This document shows positions 12,201-26,880 of a stretch of DNA of 64,000 bases, piece by piece. Position 1 is the first letter of the stretch; every line of letters begins with the position of its first letter. Source of the DNA: Forficula auricularia (lineage: Eukaryota > Arthropoda > Insecta > Dermaptera > Forficulidae); NCBI GenBank assembly GCA_024734495.1, contig JALMQS010000187.1, positions 7,799,055-7,863,054 on the forward strand, given 5' to 3'. The notes under the pieces were generated by a model. It did no database searches. It was not told where the DNA came from and worked only from the letters and a program-made list of their open reading frames with translations. A program made the translations under genes and the position numbers.

Positions 12201-15200
12201 TATATATATATACTAAGTTGATGAACATTTTGATTGAATATTTATTTATTTAAAAAAAATTATATAAATGAAAAATTGTTTTTAATTTTAAAATATGAAA
12301 TAAAACTATAGATTTAAACCTGAAGCTCAGAGAAAATATTTTCAGGAATAAAAAATTCACGAAAAACTAGATAGAGTAAATTTTAATGAAAAAAATACGT
12401 ATCTTTTTTGAGTCAATTTGATTAAATACTTTTCTTGTTTGAAGCAATTTATTGACACCTCTCGAAAAATACAATCAAAGTTCATTTTGCTTGCTTATAT
12501 ATCGATATAAAAAAAACTAATTTTCATTGCACTGAATTTAATATAAACTAATGTAGTCATTTGCACTGTATTATATGAGATAATTAAACACTGTTGGTCG
12601 ACTCGAATCATACGCATCCATGCTATGATTCGAGGGAAGTAGATTCACTGCACTGAATTTAATTATCACTAAAAGGCCATATATTCACTATAATATCACT
12701 AAAAACACTATAACACTTTATCTTCGTTCTCGAATTCACGCGCATCCATGCCGGGTTCAGGGCGAAGTAGTAATTCATCCATCTGTGTCCTGAATTGCTC
12801 CAATAGTTGGTTGAATGATAAAGCAGCTTAAGAATATTTCTTCTAATATCAGGTGTCTATTGTAGATCTTGGTCTGAAAAAATGTATGAAATTCGATTAA
12901 CCTTAGTAATAGTAAATTCGATTAAAAAATTAAGAATACAAACTAAACCATTAATCTAATTATAACAAAATAAATGATTTATTTTATAATTGGTGTCTAT
13001 TATATATTTTTTATCATCACTAATTTTTTGTTTGTTTTATATATGTCTTTCGGTAGTTTAATCCGAAAGACAAAGGTTTTTTCGGGATATTAGCCCGAAA
13101 GTATATATATACTAAGTTGATGAACATTTTGATTGAATATTTATTTATTTAAAAAAAATTATATAAATGAAAAATTGTTTTTAATTTAAAAATATGAAAT
13201 AAAACTATAGATTTTAAACCTGAAGCTCAGAGAAAATATTTTCAGGAATAAAAAATTCACGAAAAACTAGATAGAGTAAATTTTAATGAAAAAAATACGT
13301 ATCTTTTTTGAGTCAATTTGATTAAATACTTTTCTTGTTTGAAGCAATTTATTGACACCTCTCGAAAAATACAATCAAAGTTCATTTTGATTGCTTATAT
13401 ATCGATATAAAAAAAACTAATTTTCATTGCACTGAATTTAATATAAACTAATGTAGTCATTTGCACTGTATTATATGAGATAATTAAACACTGTTGGTCG
13501 ACTCGAATCATACGCATCCATGCTATGATTCGAGGGAAGTAGATTCACTGCACTGAATTTAATTATCACTAAAAGGCCATATATTCACTATAATATCACT
13601 AAAAACACTATAACACTTTATCTTCGTTCTCGAATTCACGCGCATCCATGCCGGGTTCAGGGCGAAGTAGTAATTCATCCATCTGTGTCCTGAATTGCTC
13701 CAATAGTTGGTTGAATGATAAAGCAGCTTAAGAATATTTCTTCTAATATCAGGTGTCTATTGTAGATCTTGGTCTGAAAAAATGTATGAAATTCGATTAA
13801 CCTTAGTAATAGTAAATTCGATTAAAAAATTAAGAATACAAACTAAACCATTAATCTAATTATAACAAAATAAATGATTTATTTTATAATTGCTGTCTAT
13901 TATGTATTTTTTATCATCACTAATTTTTTGTTTGTTTTATATATGTCTTTCGGTAGTTTAATCCGAAAGACAAAGGTTTTTTCGGGATATTAGCCCGAAA
14001 ATATATATATCTACTAAGTTGATGAACATTTTGATTGAATATTTATTTATTTAAAAAATATTATATAAATGACAAATGGTTTTTAATTTTAAAATATGAA
14101 ATAAAACTATAGATTTTAAACCTGAAGCTCAGAGAAAATATTTTCAGGAATAAAAAATTCACGAAAAACTAGATAGAGTAAATTTTAATGAAAAAAATAC
14201 GTATCTTTTTTGAGTCAATTTTATTAAATACTTTTCTTGTTTGAAGCAATTTATTGACACCTCTCGAAAAATACAATCAAAGTTCATTTTGCTTGCTTAT
14301 ATATCGATATAAAAAAAACTAATTTTCATTGCACTGAATTTAATATAAACTAATGTAGTCATTTGCACTGTATTATATGAGATAATTAAACACTGTTGGT
14401 CGACTCGAATCATACGCATCCATGCTATGATTCGAGGGAAGTAGATTCACTGCACTGAATTTAATTATCACTAAAAGGCCATATATTCACTATAATATCA
14501 CTAAAAACACTATAACACTTTATCTTCGTTCTCGAATTCACGCGCATCCATGCCGGGTTCAGGGCGAAGTAGTAATTCATCCATCTGTATCCTGAATTGC
14601 TCCAATAGTTGGTTGAATGATAAAGCAGCTTAAGAATATTTCTTCTAATATCAGGTGTCTATTGTAGATCTTGGTCTGAAAAAATGTATGAAATTCGATT
14701 AACCTTAGTAATAATAAATTCGATATAAAAAATTAAGAATACAAACTAAACCATTAATCTAATTATAACAAAATAAATGATTTATTTTATAATTGTTGTC
14801 TATTATGTATTTTTTATCATACTAATTTTTTGTTTGTTTTATATATGTCTTTCGGTAGTTTAATCCGAAAGACAAAGGTTTTTTTCGGGATATTAGTCCG
14901 AAAATATATATATATACTAAGTTGATGAACATTTTGATTGAATATTTATTTATTTAAAAAAAATTATATAAATGACAAATTGTTTTTAATTTAAAAATAT
15001 GAAATAAAACTATAGATTTTAAACCTGAAGCTCAGAGAAAATATTTTCAGGAATAAAAAATTCACGAAAAACTAGATAGAGTAAATTTTAATGAAAAAAA
15101 TACGTATCTTTTTTGAGTCAATTTGATTAAATACTTTTCTTGTTTGAAGCAATTTATTGACACCTCTCGAAAAATACAATCAAAGTTCATTTTGCTTGCT

Positions 15201-18200
15201 TATATATCGATATAAAAAAAACTAATTTTCATTGCACTGAATTTAATATAAACTAATGTAGTCATTTGCACTGTATTATATGAGATAATTAAACACTGTT
15301 GGTCGACTCGAATCATACGCATCCATGCTATGATTCGAGGGAAGTAGATTCACTGCACTGAATTTAATTATCACTAAAAGGCCATATATTCACTATAATA
15401 TCACTAAAAACACTATAACACTTTATCTTCGTTCTCGAATTCACGCGCATCCATGCCGGGTTCAGGGCGAAGTAGTAATTCATCCATCTGTGTCCTGAAT
15501 TGCTCCAATAGTTGGTTGAATGATAAAGCAGCTTAAGAATATTTCTTCTAATATCAGGTGTCTATTGTAGATCTTGGTCTGAAAAAATGTATGAAATTCG
15601 ATTAACCTTAGTAATAGTAAATTCGATTAAAAAATTAAGAATACAAACTAAACCATTAATCTAATTATAACAAAATAAATGATTTATTTTATAATTGGTG
15701 TCTATTATGTATTTTTTATCATCACTAATTTTTTGTTTGTTTTATATATGTCTTTCGGTAGTTTAATCCGAAAGACAAAGGTTTTTTTCGGGATATTAGC
15801 CCGAAAATATATATATATACTAAGATGATGAAAATTTTGATTGAATATTTATTTATTTAAAAAAAATTATATAAATGAAAAATTGTTTTTAATTTAAAAA
15901 TATGAAATAAAACTATAGATTTTAAACCTGAAGCTCAGAGAAAATATTTTCAGGAATAAAAAATTCACGAAAAACTAGATAGAGTAAATTTTAATGAAAA
16001 AAATACGTATCTTTTTTGAGTCAATTTGATTAAATACTTTTCTTGTTTGAAGCAATTTATTGACACCTCTCGAAAAATACAATCAAAGTTCATTTTGCTT
16101 GCTTATATATCGATATAAAAAAAACTAATTTTCATTGCACTGAATTTAATATAAACTAATGTAGTCATTTGCACTGTATTATATGAGATAATTAAACACT
16201 GCTGGTCGACTCGAATCATACGCATCCATGCTATGATTCGAGGGAAGTAGATTCACTGCACTGAATTTAATTATCACTAAAAGGCCATATATTCACTATA
16301 ATATCACTAAAAACACTATAACACTTTATCTTCGTTCTCGAATTCACGCGCATCCATGCCGGGTTCAGGGCGAAGTAGTAATTCATCCATCTGTGTCCTG
16401 AATTGCTCCAATAGTTGGTTGAATGATAAAGCAGCTTAAGAATATTTCTTCTAATATCAGGTGTCTATTGTAGATCTTGGTCTGAAAAAATGTATGAAAT
16501 TCGATTAACCTTAGTAATAGTAAATTCGATTAAAAAATTAAGAATACAAACTAAACCATTAATCTAATTATAACAAAATAAATGATTTATTTTATAATTG
16601 CTGTCTATTATGTATTTTTTATCATCACTAATTTTTTGTTTGTTTTATATATGTCTTTCGGTAGTTTAATCCGAAAGACAAAGGTTTTTTTCGGGATATT
16701 AGCCCGAAAATATATATATCTACTAAGTTGATGAACATTTTGATTGAATATTTATTTATTTAAAAAAAATTATATAAATGACAAATTGTTTTTAATTTTA
16801 AAATATGAAATAAAACTATAGATTTTAAACCTGAAGCTCAGAGAAAATATTTTCAGGAATAAAAAATTCACGAAAAACTAGATAGAGTAAATTTTAATGA
16901 AAAAAATACGTATCTTTTTTGAGTCAATTTGATTAAATACTTTTCTTGTTTGAAGCAATTTATTGACACCTCTCGAAAAATACAATCAAAGTTCATTTTG
17001 ATTGCTTATATATCGATATAAAAAAAAACTAATTTTCATTGCACTGAATTTAATATAAACTAATGTAGTCATTTGCACTGTATTATATGAGATAATTAAA
17101 CACTGCTGGTCGACTCGAATCATACGCATCCATGCTATGATTCGAGGGAAGTAGATTCACTGCACTGAATTTAATTATCACTAAAAGGCCATATATTCAC
17201 TATAATATCACTAAAAACACTATAACACTTTATCTTCGTTCTCGAATTCACGCGCATCCATGCCGGGTTCAGGGCGAAGTAGTAATTCATCCATCTGTGT
17301 CCTGAATTGCTCCAATAGTTGGTTGAATGATAAAGCAGCTTAAGAATATTTCTTCTAATATCAGGTGTCTATTGTAGATCTTGGTCTGAAAAAATGTATG
17401 AAATTCGATTAACCTTAGTAATAGTAAATTCGATTAAAAAATTAAGAATACAAACTAAACCATTAATCTAATTATAACAAAATAAATGATTTATTTTATA
17501 ATTGCTGAATATTTTGTATTTTTTATCATACCAATTTTTTGTTTGTTTTATATATGTCTTTCGGTAGTTTAATCCGAAAGACAAAGGTTTTTTTCGGGAT
17601 ATTAGTCCGAAAATATATATATCTACTAAGTTGATGAACATTTTGATTGAATATTTATTTATTTAAAAAAATTATATAAATGACAAATTGTTTTTAATTT
17701 TAAAATATGAAATAAAACTATAGATTTTAAACCTGAAGCTCAGAGAAAATATTTTCAGGAATAAAAAATTCACGAAAAACTAGATAGAGTAAATTTTAAT
17801 GAAAAAAATACGTATCTTTTTTGAGTCAATTTGATTAAATACTTTTCTTGTTTGAAGCAATTTATTGACACCTCTCGAAAAATACAATCAAAGTTCATTT
17901 TGCTTGCTTATATATCGATATAAAAAAAACTAATTTTCATTGCACTGAATTTAATATAAACTAATGTAGTCATTTGCACTGTATTATATGAGATAATTAA
18001 ACACTGTTGGTCGACTCGAATCATACGCATCCATGCTATGATTCGAGGGAAGTAGATTCACTGCACTGAATTTAATTATCACTAAAAGGCCATATATTCA
18101 CTATAATATCACTAAAAACACTATAACACTTTATCTTCGTTCTCGAATTCACGCGCATCCATGCCGGGTTCAGGGCGAAGTAGTAATTCATCCATCTGTG

Positions 18201-21200
18201 TCCTGAATTGCTCCAATAGTTGGTTGAATGATAAAGCAGCTTAAGAATATTTCTTCTAATATCAGGTGTCTATTGTAGATCTTGGTCTGAAAAAATGTAT
18301 GAAATTCGATTAACCTTAGTAATAGTAAATTCGATTAAAAAATTAAGAATACAAACTAAACCATTAATCTAATTATAACAAAATAAATGATTTATTTTAT
18401 AATTGGTGTCTATTATATATTTTTTATCATCACTAATTTTTTGTTTGTTTTATATATGTCTTTCGGTAGTTTAATCCGAAAGACAAAGGTTTTTTTCGGG
18501 ATATTAGCCCGAAAGTATATATATTACTAAGTTGATGAACATTTTGATTGAATATTTATTTATTTAAAAAAAATTATATAAATGAAAAATTGTTTTTAAT
18601 TTAAAAATATGAAATAAAACTATAGATTTTAAACCTGAAGCTCAGAGAAAATATTTTCAGGAATAAAAAATTCACGAAAAACTAGATAGAGTAAATTTTA
18701 ATGAAAAAAATACGTATCTTTTTTGAGTCAATTTGATTAAATACTTTTCTTGTTTGAAGCAATTTATTGACACCTCTCGAAAAATACAATCAAAGTTCAT
18801 TTTGATTGCTTATATATCGATATAAAAAAAAACTAATTTTCATTGCACTGAATTTAATATAAACTAATGTAGTCATTTGCACTGTATTATATGAGATAAT
18901 TAAACACTGCTGGTCGACTCGAATCATACGCATCCATGCTATGATTCGAGGGAAGTAGATTCACTGCACTGAATTTAATTATCACTAAAAGGCCATATAT
19001 TCACTATAATATCACTAAAAACACTATAACACTTTATCTTCGTTCTCGAATTCACGCGCATCCATGCCGGGTTCAGGGCGAAGTAGTAATTCATCCATCT
19101 GTGTCCTGAATTGCTCCAATAGTTGGTTGAATGATAAAGCAGCTTAAGAATATTTCTTCTAATATCAGGTGTCTATTGTAGATCTTGGTCTGAAAAAATG
19201 TATGAAATTCGATTAACCTTAGTAATAGTAAATTCGATTAAAAAATTAAGAATACAAACTAAACCATTAATCTAATTATAACAAAATAAATGATTTATTT
19301 TATAATTGCTGTCTATTATGTATTTTTTATCATCACTAATTTTTTGTTTGTTTTATATATGTCTTTCGGTAGTTTAATCCGAAAGACAAAGGTTTTTTTC
19401 GGGATATTAGCCCGAAAAAATATATATATACTAAGTTGATGAACATTTTGATTGAATATTTATTTATTTAAAAAAAATTATATAAATGAAAAATTGTTTT
19501 TAATTTTAAAATATGAAATAAAACTATAGATTTTAAACCTGAAGCTCAGAGAAAATATTTTCAGGAATAAAAAATTCACGAAAAACTAGATAGAGTAAAT
19601 TTTAATGAAAAAAATACGTATCTTTTTTTGAGTCAATTTGATTAAATACTTTTCTTGTTTGAAGCAATTTATTGACACTCTCTCGAAAAATACAATCAAA
19701 GTTCATTTTGCTTGCTTATATATCGATATAAAAAAAACTAATCTTCATTGCACTGAATTTAAAAAAAACTAATGTAGTCATTTGCACTGTATTATATGAC
19801 ATAATTAAACACTGCTCGTCGACTCGAATCATACGCATCCATGCTATGATTCGAGGGAAGTAGATTCACTGCACTGAATTTAATTATCACTAAAAGGCCA
19901 TATATTCACTATAATATCACTAAAAACACTATAACACTTTATCTTCGTTCTCGAATTCACGCGCATCCATGCCGGGTTCAGGGCGAAGTAGTAATTCATC
20001 CATCTGTGTCCTGAATTGCTCCAATAGTTGGTTGAATGATAAAGCAGCTTAAGAATATTTCTTCTAATATCAGGTGTCTATTGTAGATCTTGGTCTGAAA
20101 AAATGTATGAAATTCGATTAACCTTAGTAATAGTAAATTCGATTAAAAAATTAAGAATACAAACTAAACCATTAATCTAATTATAACAAAATAAATGATT
20201 TATTTTATAATTGCTGTCAATTATGTATTTTTTATCATCACTAATTTTTTGTTTGTTTTATATATGTCTTTCGGTAGTTTAATCCGAAAAGACAGCAAAG
20301 GTTTTTTTCGGGATATTAGCCCGAAAATATATATATCTACTTCAAGGTGAAGAACATTTTGATTGAATATTTATTTATTTAAAAAAATTATATAAATGAC
20401 AAATTGTTTTTAATTTTAAAATATGAAATAAAACTATAGATTTTAAACCTGAAGCTCAGAGAAAATATTTTCAGGAATAAAAATACATGAAAACTAGATA
20501 GAGTAAATTTTAATGAAAAAAATACGTATCTTTTTTATCAAATTTCATTTTGCTTTGCGTTCTATATATCGATATAAAAAACTAATCTTCATTGCACTGA
20601 ATTTATATAAACTAATGTAGTCATTTGCACTGTATTATATGACATAATTAAACACTGTTGGTCGACTCGAATCATACGCATCCATGCTATGATTCGAGGG
20701 AAGTAGATTCACTGCACTGAATTTAATTATCACTAAAAGGCCATATATTCACTATAATATCACTAAAAACACTATAACACTTTATCTTCGTTCTCGAATT
20801 CACGCGCATCCATGCCGGGTTCAGGGCGAAGTAGTAATTCATCCATCTGTGTCCTGAATTGCTCCAATAGTTGGTTGAATGATAAAGCAGCTTAAGAATA
20901 TTTCTTCTAATATCAGGTGTCTATTGTAGATCTTGGTCTGAAAAATGTATGAAATTCGATTAACCTTAGTAATAGTAAATTCGATTAAAAAATTAAGAAT
21001 ACAAACTAAACCATTAATCTAATTATAACAAAATAAATGATTTATTTTATAATTGCTGTCTATTATGTATTTTTTATCATCACTAATTTTTTGTTTGTTT
21101 TATATATGTCTTTCGGTAGTTTAATCCGAAAGACAAAGGTTTTTTCGGGATATTAGCCCGAAAGTATATATATACTAAGTTGATGAACATTTTGATTGAA

Positions 21201-24200
21201 TATTTATTTATTTAAAAAAATTTATATAAATGAAAAATAGTTTTTAATTTAAAAATATGAAATAAAACTATAGATTTTAAACCTGAAGCTCAGAGAAAAT
21301 ATTTTCAGGAATAAAAAATTCACGAAAAACTAGATAGAGTAAATTTTAATGAAAAAAATACGTATCTTTTTTGAGTCAATTTGATTAAATACTTTTCTTG
21401 TTTGAAGCAATTTATTGACACCTCTCGAAAAATACAATCAAAGTTCATTTTGCTTGCTTATATATCGATATAAAAAAAACTAATTTTCATTGCACTGAAT
21501 TTAATATAAACTAATGTAGTCATTTGCACTGTATTATATGAGATAATTAAACACTGCTGGTCGACTCGAATCATACGCATCCATGCTATGATTCGAGGGA
21601 AGTAGATTCACTGCACTGAATTTAATTATCACTAAAAGGCCATATATTCACTATAATATCACTAAAAACACTATAACACTTTATCTTCGTTCTCGAATTC
21701 ACGCGCATCCATGCCGGGTTCAGGGCGAAGTAGTAATTCATCCATCTGTGTCCTGAATTGCTCCAATAGTTGGTTGAATGATAAAGCAGCTTAAGAATAT
21801 TTCTTCTAATATCAGGTGTCTATTGTAGATCTTGGTCTGAAAAAATGTATGAAATTCGATTAACCTTAGTAATAGTAAATTCGATTAAAAAATTAAGAAT
21901 ACAAACTAAACCATTAATCTAATTATAACAAAATAAATGATTTATTTTATAATTGCTGTCTATTATGTATTTTTTATCATCACTAATTTTTTGTTTGTTT
22001 TATATATGTCTTTCGGTAGTTTAATCCGAAAGACAAAGGTTTTTTCGGGATATTAGCCCGAAAATATATATATCTACTAAGTTGATGAACATTTTGATTG
22101 AATATTTATTTATTTAAAAAAAATTATATAAATGACAAATTGTTTTTAATTTTAAAATATGAAATAAAACTATAGATTTTAAACCTGAAGCTCAGAGAAA
22201 ATATTTTCAGGAATAAAAAATTCACGAAAAACTAGATAGAGTAAATTTTAATGAAAAAAATACGTATCTTTTTTTGAGTCATTTTGATTAAATACTTTTC
22301 TTGTTTGAAGCAATTTATTGACACTCCTCGAAAAATACAATCAAATTTCATTTTGCTTGCGTATATATCGATATAAAAAAACTAATCTTCATTGCACTGA
22401 ATTTAAAAAAAACTAATGTAGTCATTTGCACTGTATTATATGACATAATTAAACACTGCTCGTCGACTCGAATCATACGCATCCATGCTATGATTCGAGG
22501 GAAGTAGATTCACTGCACTGAATTTAATTATCACTAAAAGGCCATATATTCACTATAATATCACTAAAAACACTATAACACTTTATCTTCGTTCTCGAAT
22601 TCACGCGCATCCATGCCGGGTTCAGGGCGAAGTAGTAATTCATCCATCTGTGTCCTGAATTGCTCCAATAGTTGGTTGAATGATAAAGCAGCTTAAGAAT
22701 ATTTCTTCTAATATCAGGTGTCTATTGTAGATCTTGGTCTGAAAAAATGTATGAAATTCGATTAACCTTAGTAATAGTAAATTCGATTAAAAAATTAAGA
22801 ATACAAACTAAACCATTAATCTAATTATAACAAAATAAATGATTTATTTTATAATTGGTGTCTATTATATATTTTTTATCATCACTAATTTTTTGTTTGT
22901 TTTATATATGTCTTTCGGTAGTTTAATCCGAAAGACAAAGGTTTTTTTCGGGATATTAGCCCGAAAAAATATATATATACTAAGTTGATGAACATTTTGA
23001 TTGAATATTTATTTATTTAAAAAAATTATATAAATGAAAAATTGTTTTTAATTTTAAAATATGAAATAAAACTATAGATTTTAAACCTGAAGCTCAGAGA
23101 AAATATTTTCAGGAATAAAAAATTCACGAAAAACTAGATAGAGTAAATTTTAATGAAAAAAATACGTATCTTTTTTGAGTCAATTTGATTAAATACTTTT
23201 CTTGTTTGAAGCAATTTATTGACACCTCTCGAAAAATACAATCAAAGTTCATTTTGCTTGCTTATATATCGATATAAAAAAAAACTAATTTTCATTGCAC
23301 TGAATTTAATATAAACTAATGTAGTCATTTGCACTGTATTATATGAGATAATTAAACACTGCTGGTCGACTCGAATCATACGCATCCATGCTATGATTCG
23401 AGGGAAGTAGATTCACTGCACTGAATTTAATTATCACTAAAAGGCCATATATTCACTATAATATCACTAAAAACACTATAACACTTTATCTTCGTTCTCG
23501 AATTCACGCGCATCCATGCCGGGTTCAGGGCGAAGTAGTAATTCATCCATCTGTGTCCTGAATTGCTCCAATAGTTGGTTGAATGATAAAGCAGCTTAAG
23601 AATATTTCTTCTAATATCAGGTGTCTATTGTAGATCTTGGTCTGAAAAAATGTATGAAATTCGATTAACCTTAGTAATAGTAAATTCGATTAAAAAATTA
23701 AGAATACAAACTAAACCATTAATCTAATTATAACAAAATAAATGATTTATTTTATAATTGCTGAATATTTTGTATTTTTTATCATACCAATTTTTTGTTT
23801 GTTTTATATATGTCTTTCGGTAGTTTAATCCGAAAGACAAAGGTTTTTTTTCGGGATATTAGCCCGGAAAGAAAATATATATATACTAAGTTGATGAACA
23901 TTTTTGACGAATATTTATTTATTAAAAATTATATAAATAAAAATTGTTTTTAATTTAAAAATATGAAATAAAAACTATAGATTTTAAACTCAAGCTCTAG
24001 AGAAAATATTTTTAGGAATAAAAAATTCACGAAAAACTAGATAGAGTAAATTTTAATGAAAAAAATACGTATCTTTTTCTGAGTCAATTTGATTAAATAC
24101 TTTTCTTGTTTGAACAACTTATTGACACCTTCTCGAAAAATACAATCAAAAGTTCATTTTGATTTGCTTATATATCGATATAAAAAAAATCCACTTTTCA

Positions 24201-24919
24201 GCTGCACTGAATTTAATATAAACTAATGTAGTCAACACCAATACAGGATACTAAACACCAAGCACGACTCGAATCATACGCATCCATGCTATGATTCGAG
24301 GGAAGTAGATTCACTGCACTGAATTTAATTATCACTAAAAGGCCATATATTCACTATAATATCACTAAAAACACTATAACACTTTATCTTCGTTCTCGAA
24401 TTCACGCGCATCCATGCCGGGTTCAGGGCGAAGTAGTAATTCATCCATCTGTGTCCTGAATTGCTCCAATAGTTGGTTGAATGATAAAGCAGCTTAAGAA
24501 TATTTCTTCTAATATCAGGTGTCTATTGTAGATCTTGGTCTGAAAAATGTATGAAATTCGATTAACCTTAGTAATAATAAATTCGATATAAAAAATTAAG
24601 AATACAAACTAAACCATTAATCTAATTATAACAAAATAAATGATTTATTTTATAATTGGCTGTCTATTATGTATTTTTTATCATCACTAATTTTTGTTTG
24701 TTTTATATATGTCTTTCGGTAGTTTAATCCGAAAGACAAGGTTTTTCGGGATATTAGCCCGAAAATATATATATATCTACTAAGTTGATGAACATTTTGA
24801 TTGAATATTTATTTATTTAAAAAAATTATATAAATGACAAATTGTTTTTAATTTTAAAATATGAAATAAAACTATACATTTTAAACCTGAAGCTCAGAGA
24901 AAATATTTTCGGGAATAAA

Positions 24920-24978
24920 TAAACTGCAACTGATCGTTGCTAAACATTATCCAAATTCATTTGAAATATTAATATGTT
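24920..24978. repeat. Junction segment shared with 29212-29275
   Basis: The sequence after the array break (AAACTGCAACTGATCGTTGC and on to TTAATATG) is repeated nearly exactly at 29212-29275, where it adjoins a 119-bp repeat. It is a piece of a dispersed element and not unique flank. Confidence 0.7.
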
Positions 24979-25513
24979 CTAGAGTAAAGTACTTTAAAAT
25001 ATAATTTTACTAAAAACTTTATTTAACCTTTTTGTGGGTCCCAAGGTACTTAATTAGGATATTAAATTTCATCAAAATTGGTTAAGTCATTTTCAAGATA
25101 TTTAAAAAAAACTAAAAAAGTACTGAAATAAAGTACTAATGTTTGTGGACTGATATGTACCAAAAACTAATACGCGCTTCATTTTGTTAAAATACTGGTA
25201 GGTTTTCAATACCAATTCATTCGGTGCAACGGTGTGGAAAAATTCGTCGACGAAAAAAACGATAACACACACATACACATCCCATCCCTCACACTTTTCC
25301 AAAAAAATGGCACTTTTGGCCTCTCGGCAGATCCCAAAAATTTTGGCAAAACCGTCACGTGCTAAAATTCAATCTCATTGAATACTTCAATTTGTGACCT
25401 TATTTGAGTCCATGGGTTCCATAGTCTTTGCCTGAGGACCCTTTGAAGTCGCGCTTGCCGCGAGAGCTATTCCGGTACTTTCTCACATGCTTCGCATTGG
25501 ATAAAGTATAAAT
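24979..25513 (+). repeat. Dispersed repeat R1, copy A
   Basis: The copy runs from CTAGAGTAAAGTACTTT to GCATTGGATAAAGTA and is non-coding. It shares most of its length with copy B (26305-27113) and copy C (62188-62728). Its right end can form a terminal hairpin in which ACTTTA pairs with TAAAGT around a GC-TTC-GC core, clearest in copies B and C. It is probably a non-autonomous transposon; the class is undetermined. The minus-strand frames at 25102-25642 overlap it and are not genes. Confidence 0.8.
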
Positions 25514-26304
25514 TAACGAAAAACTACATAGAGTAAATTTTAATGAAAAAAATACGTATCTTTTTTGAGTCATTTTGATTAAATACTTTTCCTGTTTGAA
25601 ACAATTTATTGACACTCCTCGAAAAATACTTAGTAAAATCAATGTTCATTTTGCTTGCTTATATATCGATATAAAAAAAAACTAATGCTTTCATTGCACT
25701 GAATTTAATAAAGCAATAATAGTCATTTGCAATACAAACTAAACCATTAATCTAATTATAATAAAATAAATGATTTATTTTATAATTGCTGTCTATTATG
25801 CATTTTTTTATCATCACTAATTTTTTGTTTATTTTATATATATGTCTTTCGGTAGTTTAATACTAAAGACAGAAAGTTTTTTTCAGGATATTAGCCCGAA
25901 AATATAAATATATACTAAGTTTGTGAACATTTCGATTGAATATTTATTTATTTAAAAAATATTATATGAATGAAAAATTGGTTTTACTTTTAAAATATGA
26001 AATAAAACTATCGATTTAAACCTGAAGCTGAGAGAAAATATTTTCAGGAATAAACAATTAACGAAAAACCAGATAGAGTAAATTTTAATGAAAAAAAATA
26101 CGTAACTTTTTTGAGTCCATTTGTTTAAATACTTTACTTGTTTGAAGCACTTTATTGACAATCCTCGAAAAATACTTAGTAAAAGTTCATTTTGCTTGAA
26201 TATATATCGATATAAAAAAAACTAATCTTCATTGCACTGAATTTAATAACAACTAATAATAGTCATTTGCACTGTATTATATGACATAATTTATTTTTAA
26301 AATT
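25514..26304. repeat. Decayed S902 fragments
   Basis: Two diverged pieces of the S902 unit in the same orientation as the array. The first corresponds to the end of a unit, then jumps from GTCATTTGCA directly to ATACAAACTAAACC, deleting the roughly 400 bp that hold hairpins A and B. The second runs through the C/D region, where the stems have lost pairing (ATACTAAAGACAG in place of ATCCGAAAGAC). Subtype marks such as CACTCCTCG and ATGACATAATT match the rarer array subtype. Confidence 0.85.
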
Positions 26305-26880
26305 TCGCGAAAATTCGGTAAGTCATTTTCAAGATATTTTAAAAAAAACAAAAAGTACCCAAATAAAGTACTAATGTTTGTGTGCCGATATGTACCAAAA
26401 AGTAATCAGCGCTTCATTTTGTTAAAAGAATGTTAGGTTTTAAATTTCATTTTAAAGATGTGGAAAAAATCGTGGACTAAAAAAACGATAACATACATAC
26501 ATACATACATACATCCCCACATCCTCGAAAAATACTTAGTAAATTCAAAGTTCATTTTGCTTGAATATATATCGATATAAAAAATAACTAATCTTCATTG
26601 CACTGAATTTAATAACAACTAATAATAGTCATTTGCACTGTATTATATGACATAATTTATTTTAAATTTCATGAAAATTCGTTAAGTCATTTTCAAGATA
26701 TTTAAAAAAAACTAAAAAAGTACCCAAATAAAGTACTAATGTTTGTGTGCCGATATGTACCAAAAAGTAATCAGCGCTTCATTTTGTTAAAAGAATGTTA
26801 GGTTTTAAATTTCATTTTAAAGATGTGGAAAAAATCGTGGACTAAAAAAACGATAACATACATACATACATACATACATC
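26163..26880. repeat. 360-bp tandem duplication joining S902 and R1 pieces
   Basis: ATCCTCGAAAAATACTTAGT starts at 26161 and again at 26521, and the following ~355 bp match closely. Each copy contains an S902 tail fragment fused to the left part of R1 and ends in a run of ACAT repeats. The duplication postdates the fusion of the two repeat families. Confidence 0.85.

Larger units (their letters stand above)
10798..24919. repeat. S902 satellite: 16 tandem units of about 902 bp
   Basis: Units begin at 10798, 11701, 12603, 13503, 14405, 15308, 16211, 17115, 18016, 18919, 19824, 20667, 21566, 22468, 23371 and 24269. Spacings are 898-905 bp except one 843-bp unit with an internal deletion (19824-20666). 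The last unit is cut at about 24919. Units differ at few positions, mostly in a TA-run near unit position 490-510 and in the last 150 bp. Each unit carries four hairpins (listed separately for the unit at 11701). No frame longer than 60 codons occurs in the array, so the unit is non-coding. Two subtypes exist: one ends GCTCGTCGAC after ATGACATAATT, the other ends GYTGGTCGAC after ATGAGATAATT. Confidence 0.97.

Noticed and set aside
10798..24919. S902 hairpins as a CRISPR array
   Set aside because: The repeats are 902 bp apart in nearly identical units; there are no short repeats with variable spacers and no cas genes.
10798..24919. Hammerhead ribozyme in S902
   Set aside because: CCTGAAGCTC and TCTGAAAAAA look similar but neither has CUGANGA plus a paired GAAA box.
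10798..24919. S902 as tandem Helitrons
   Set aside because: The A|TC left edge fits, but the unit end GTCGAC is not CTRR and no end hairpin precedes it.
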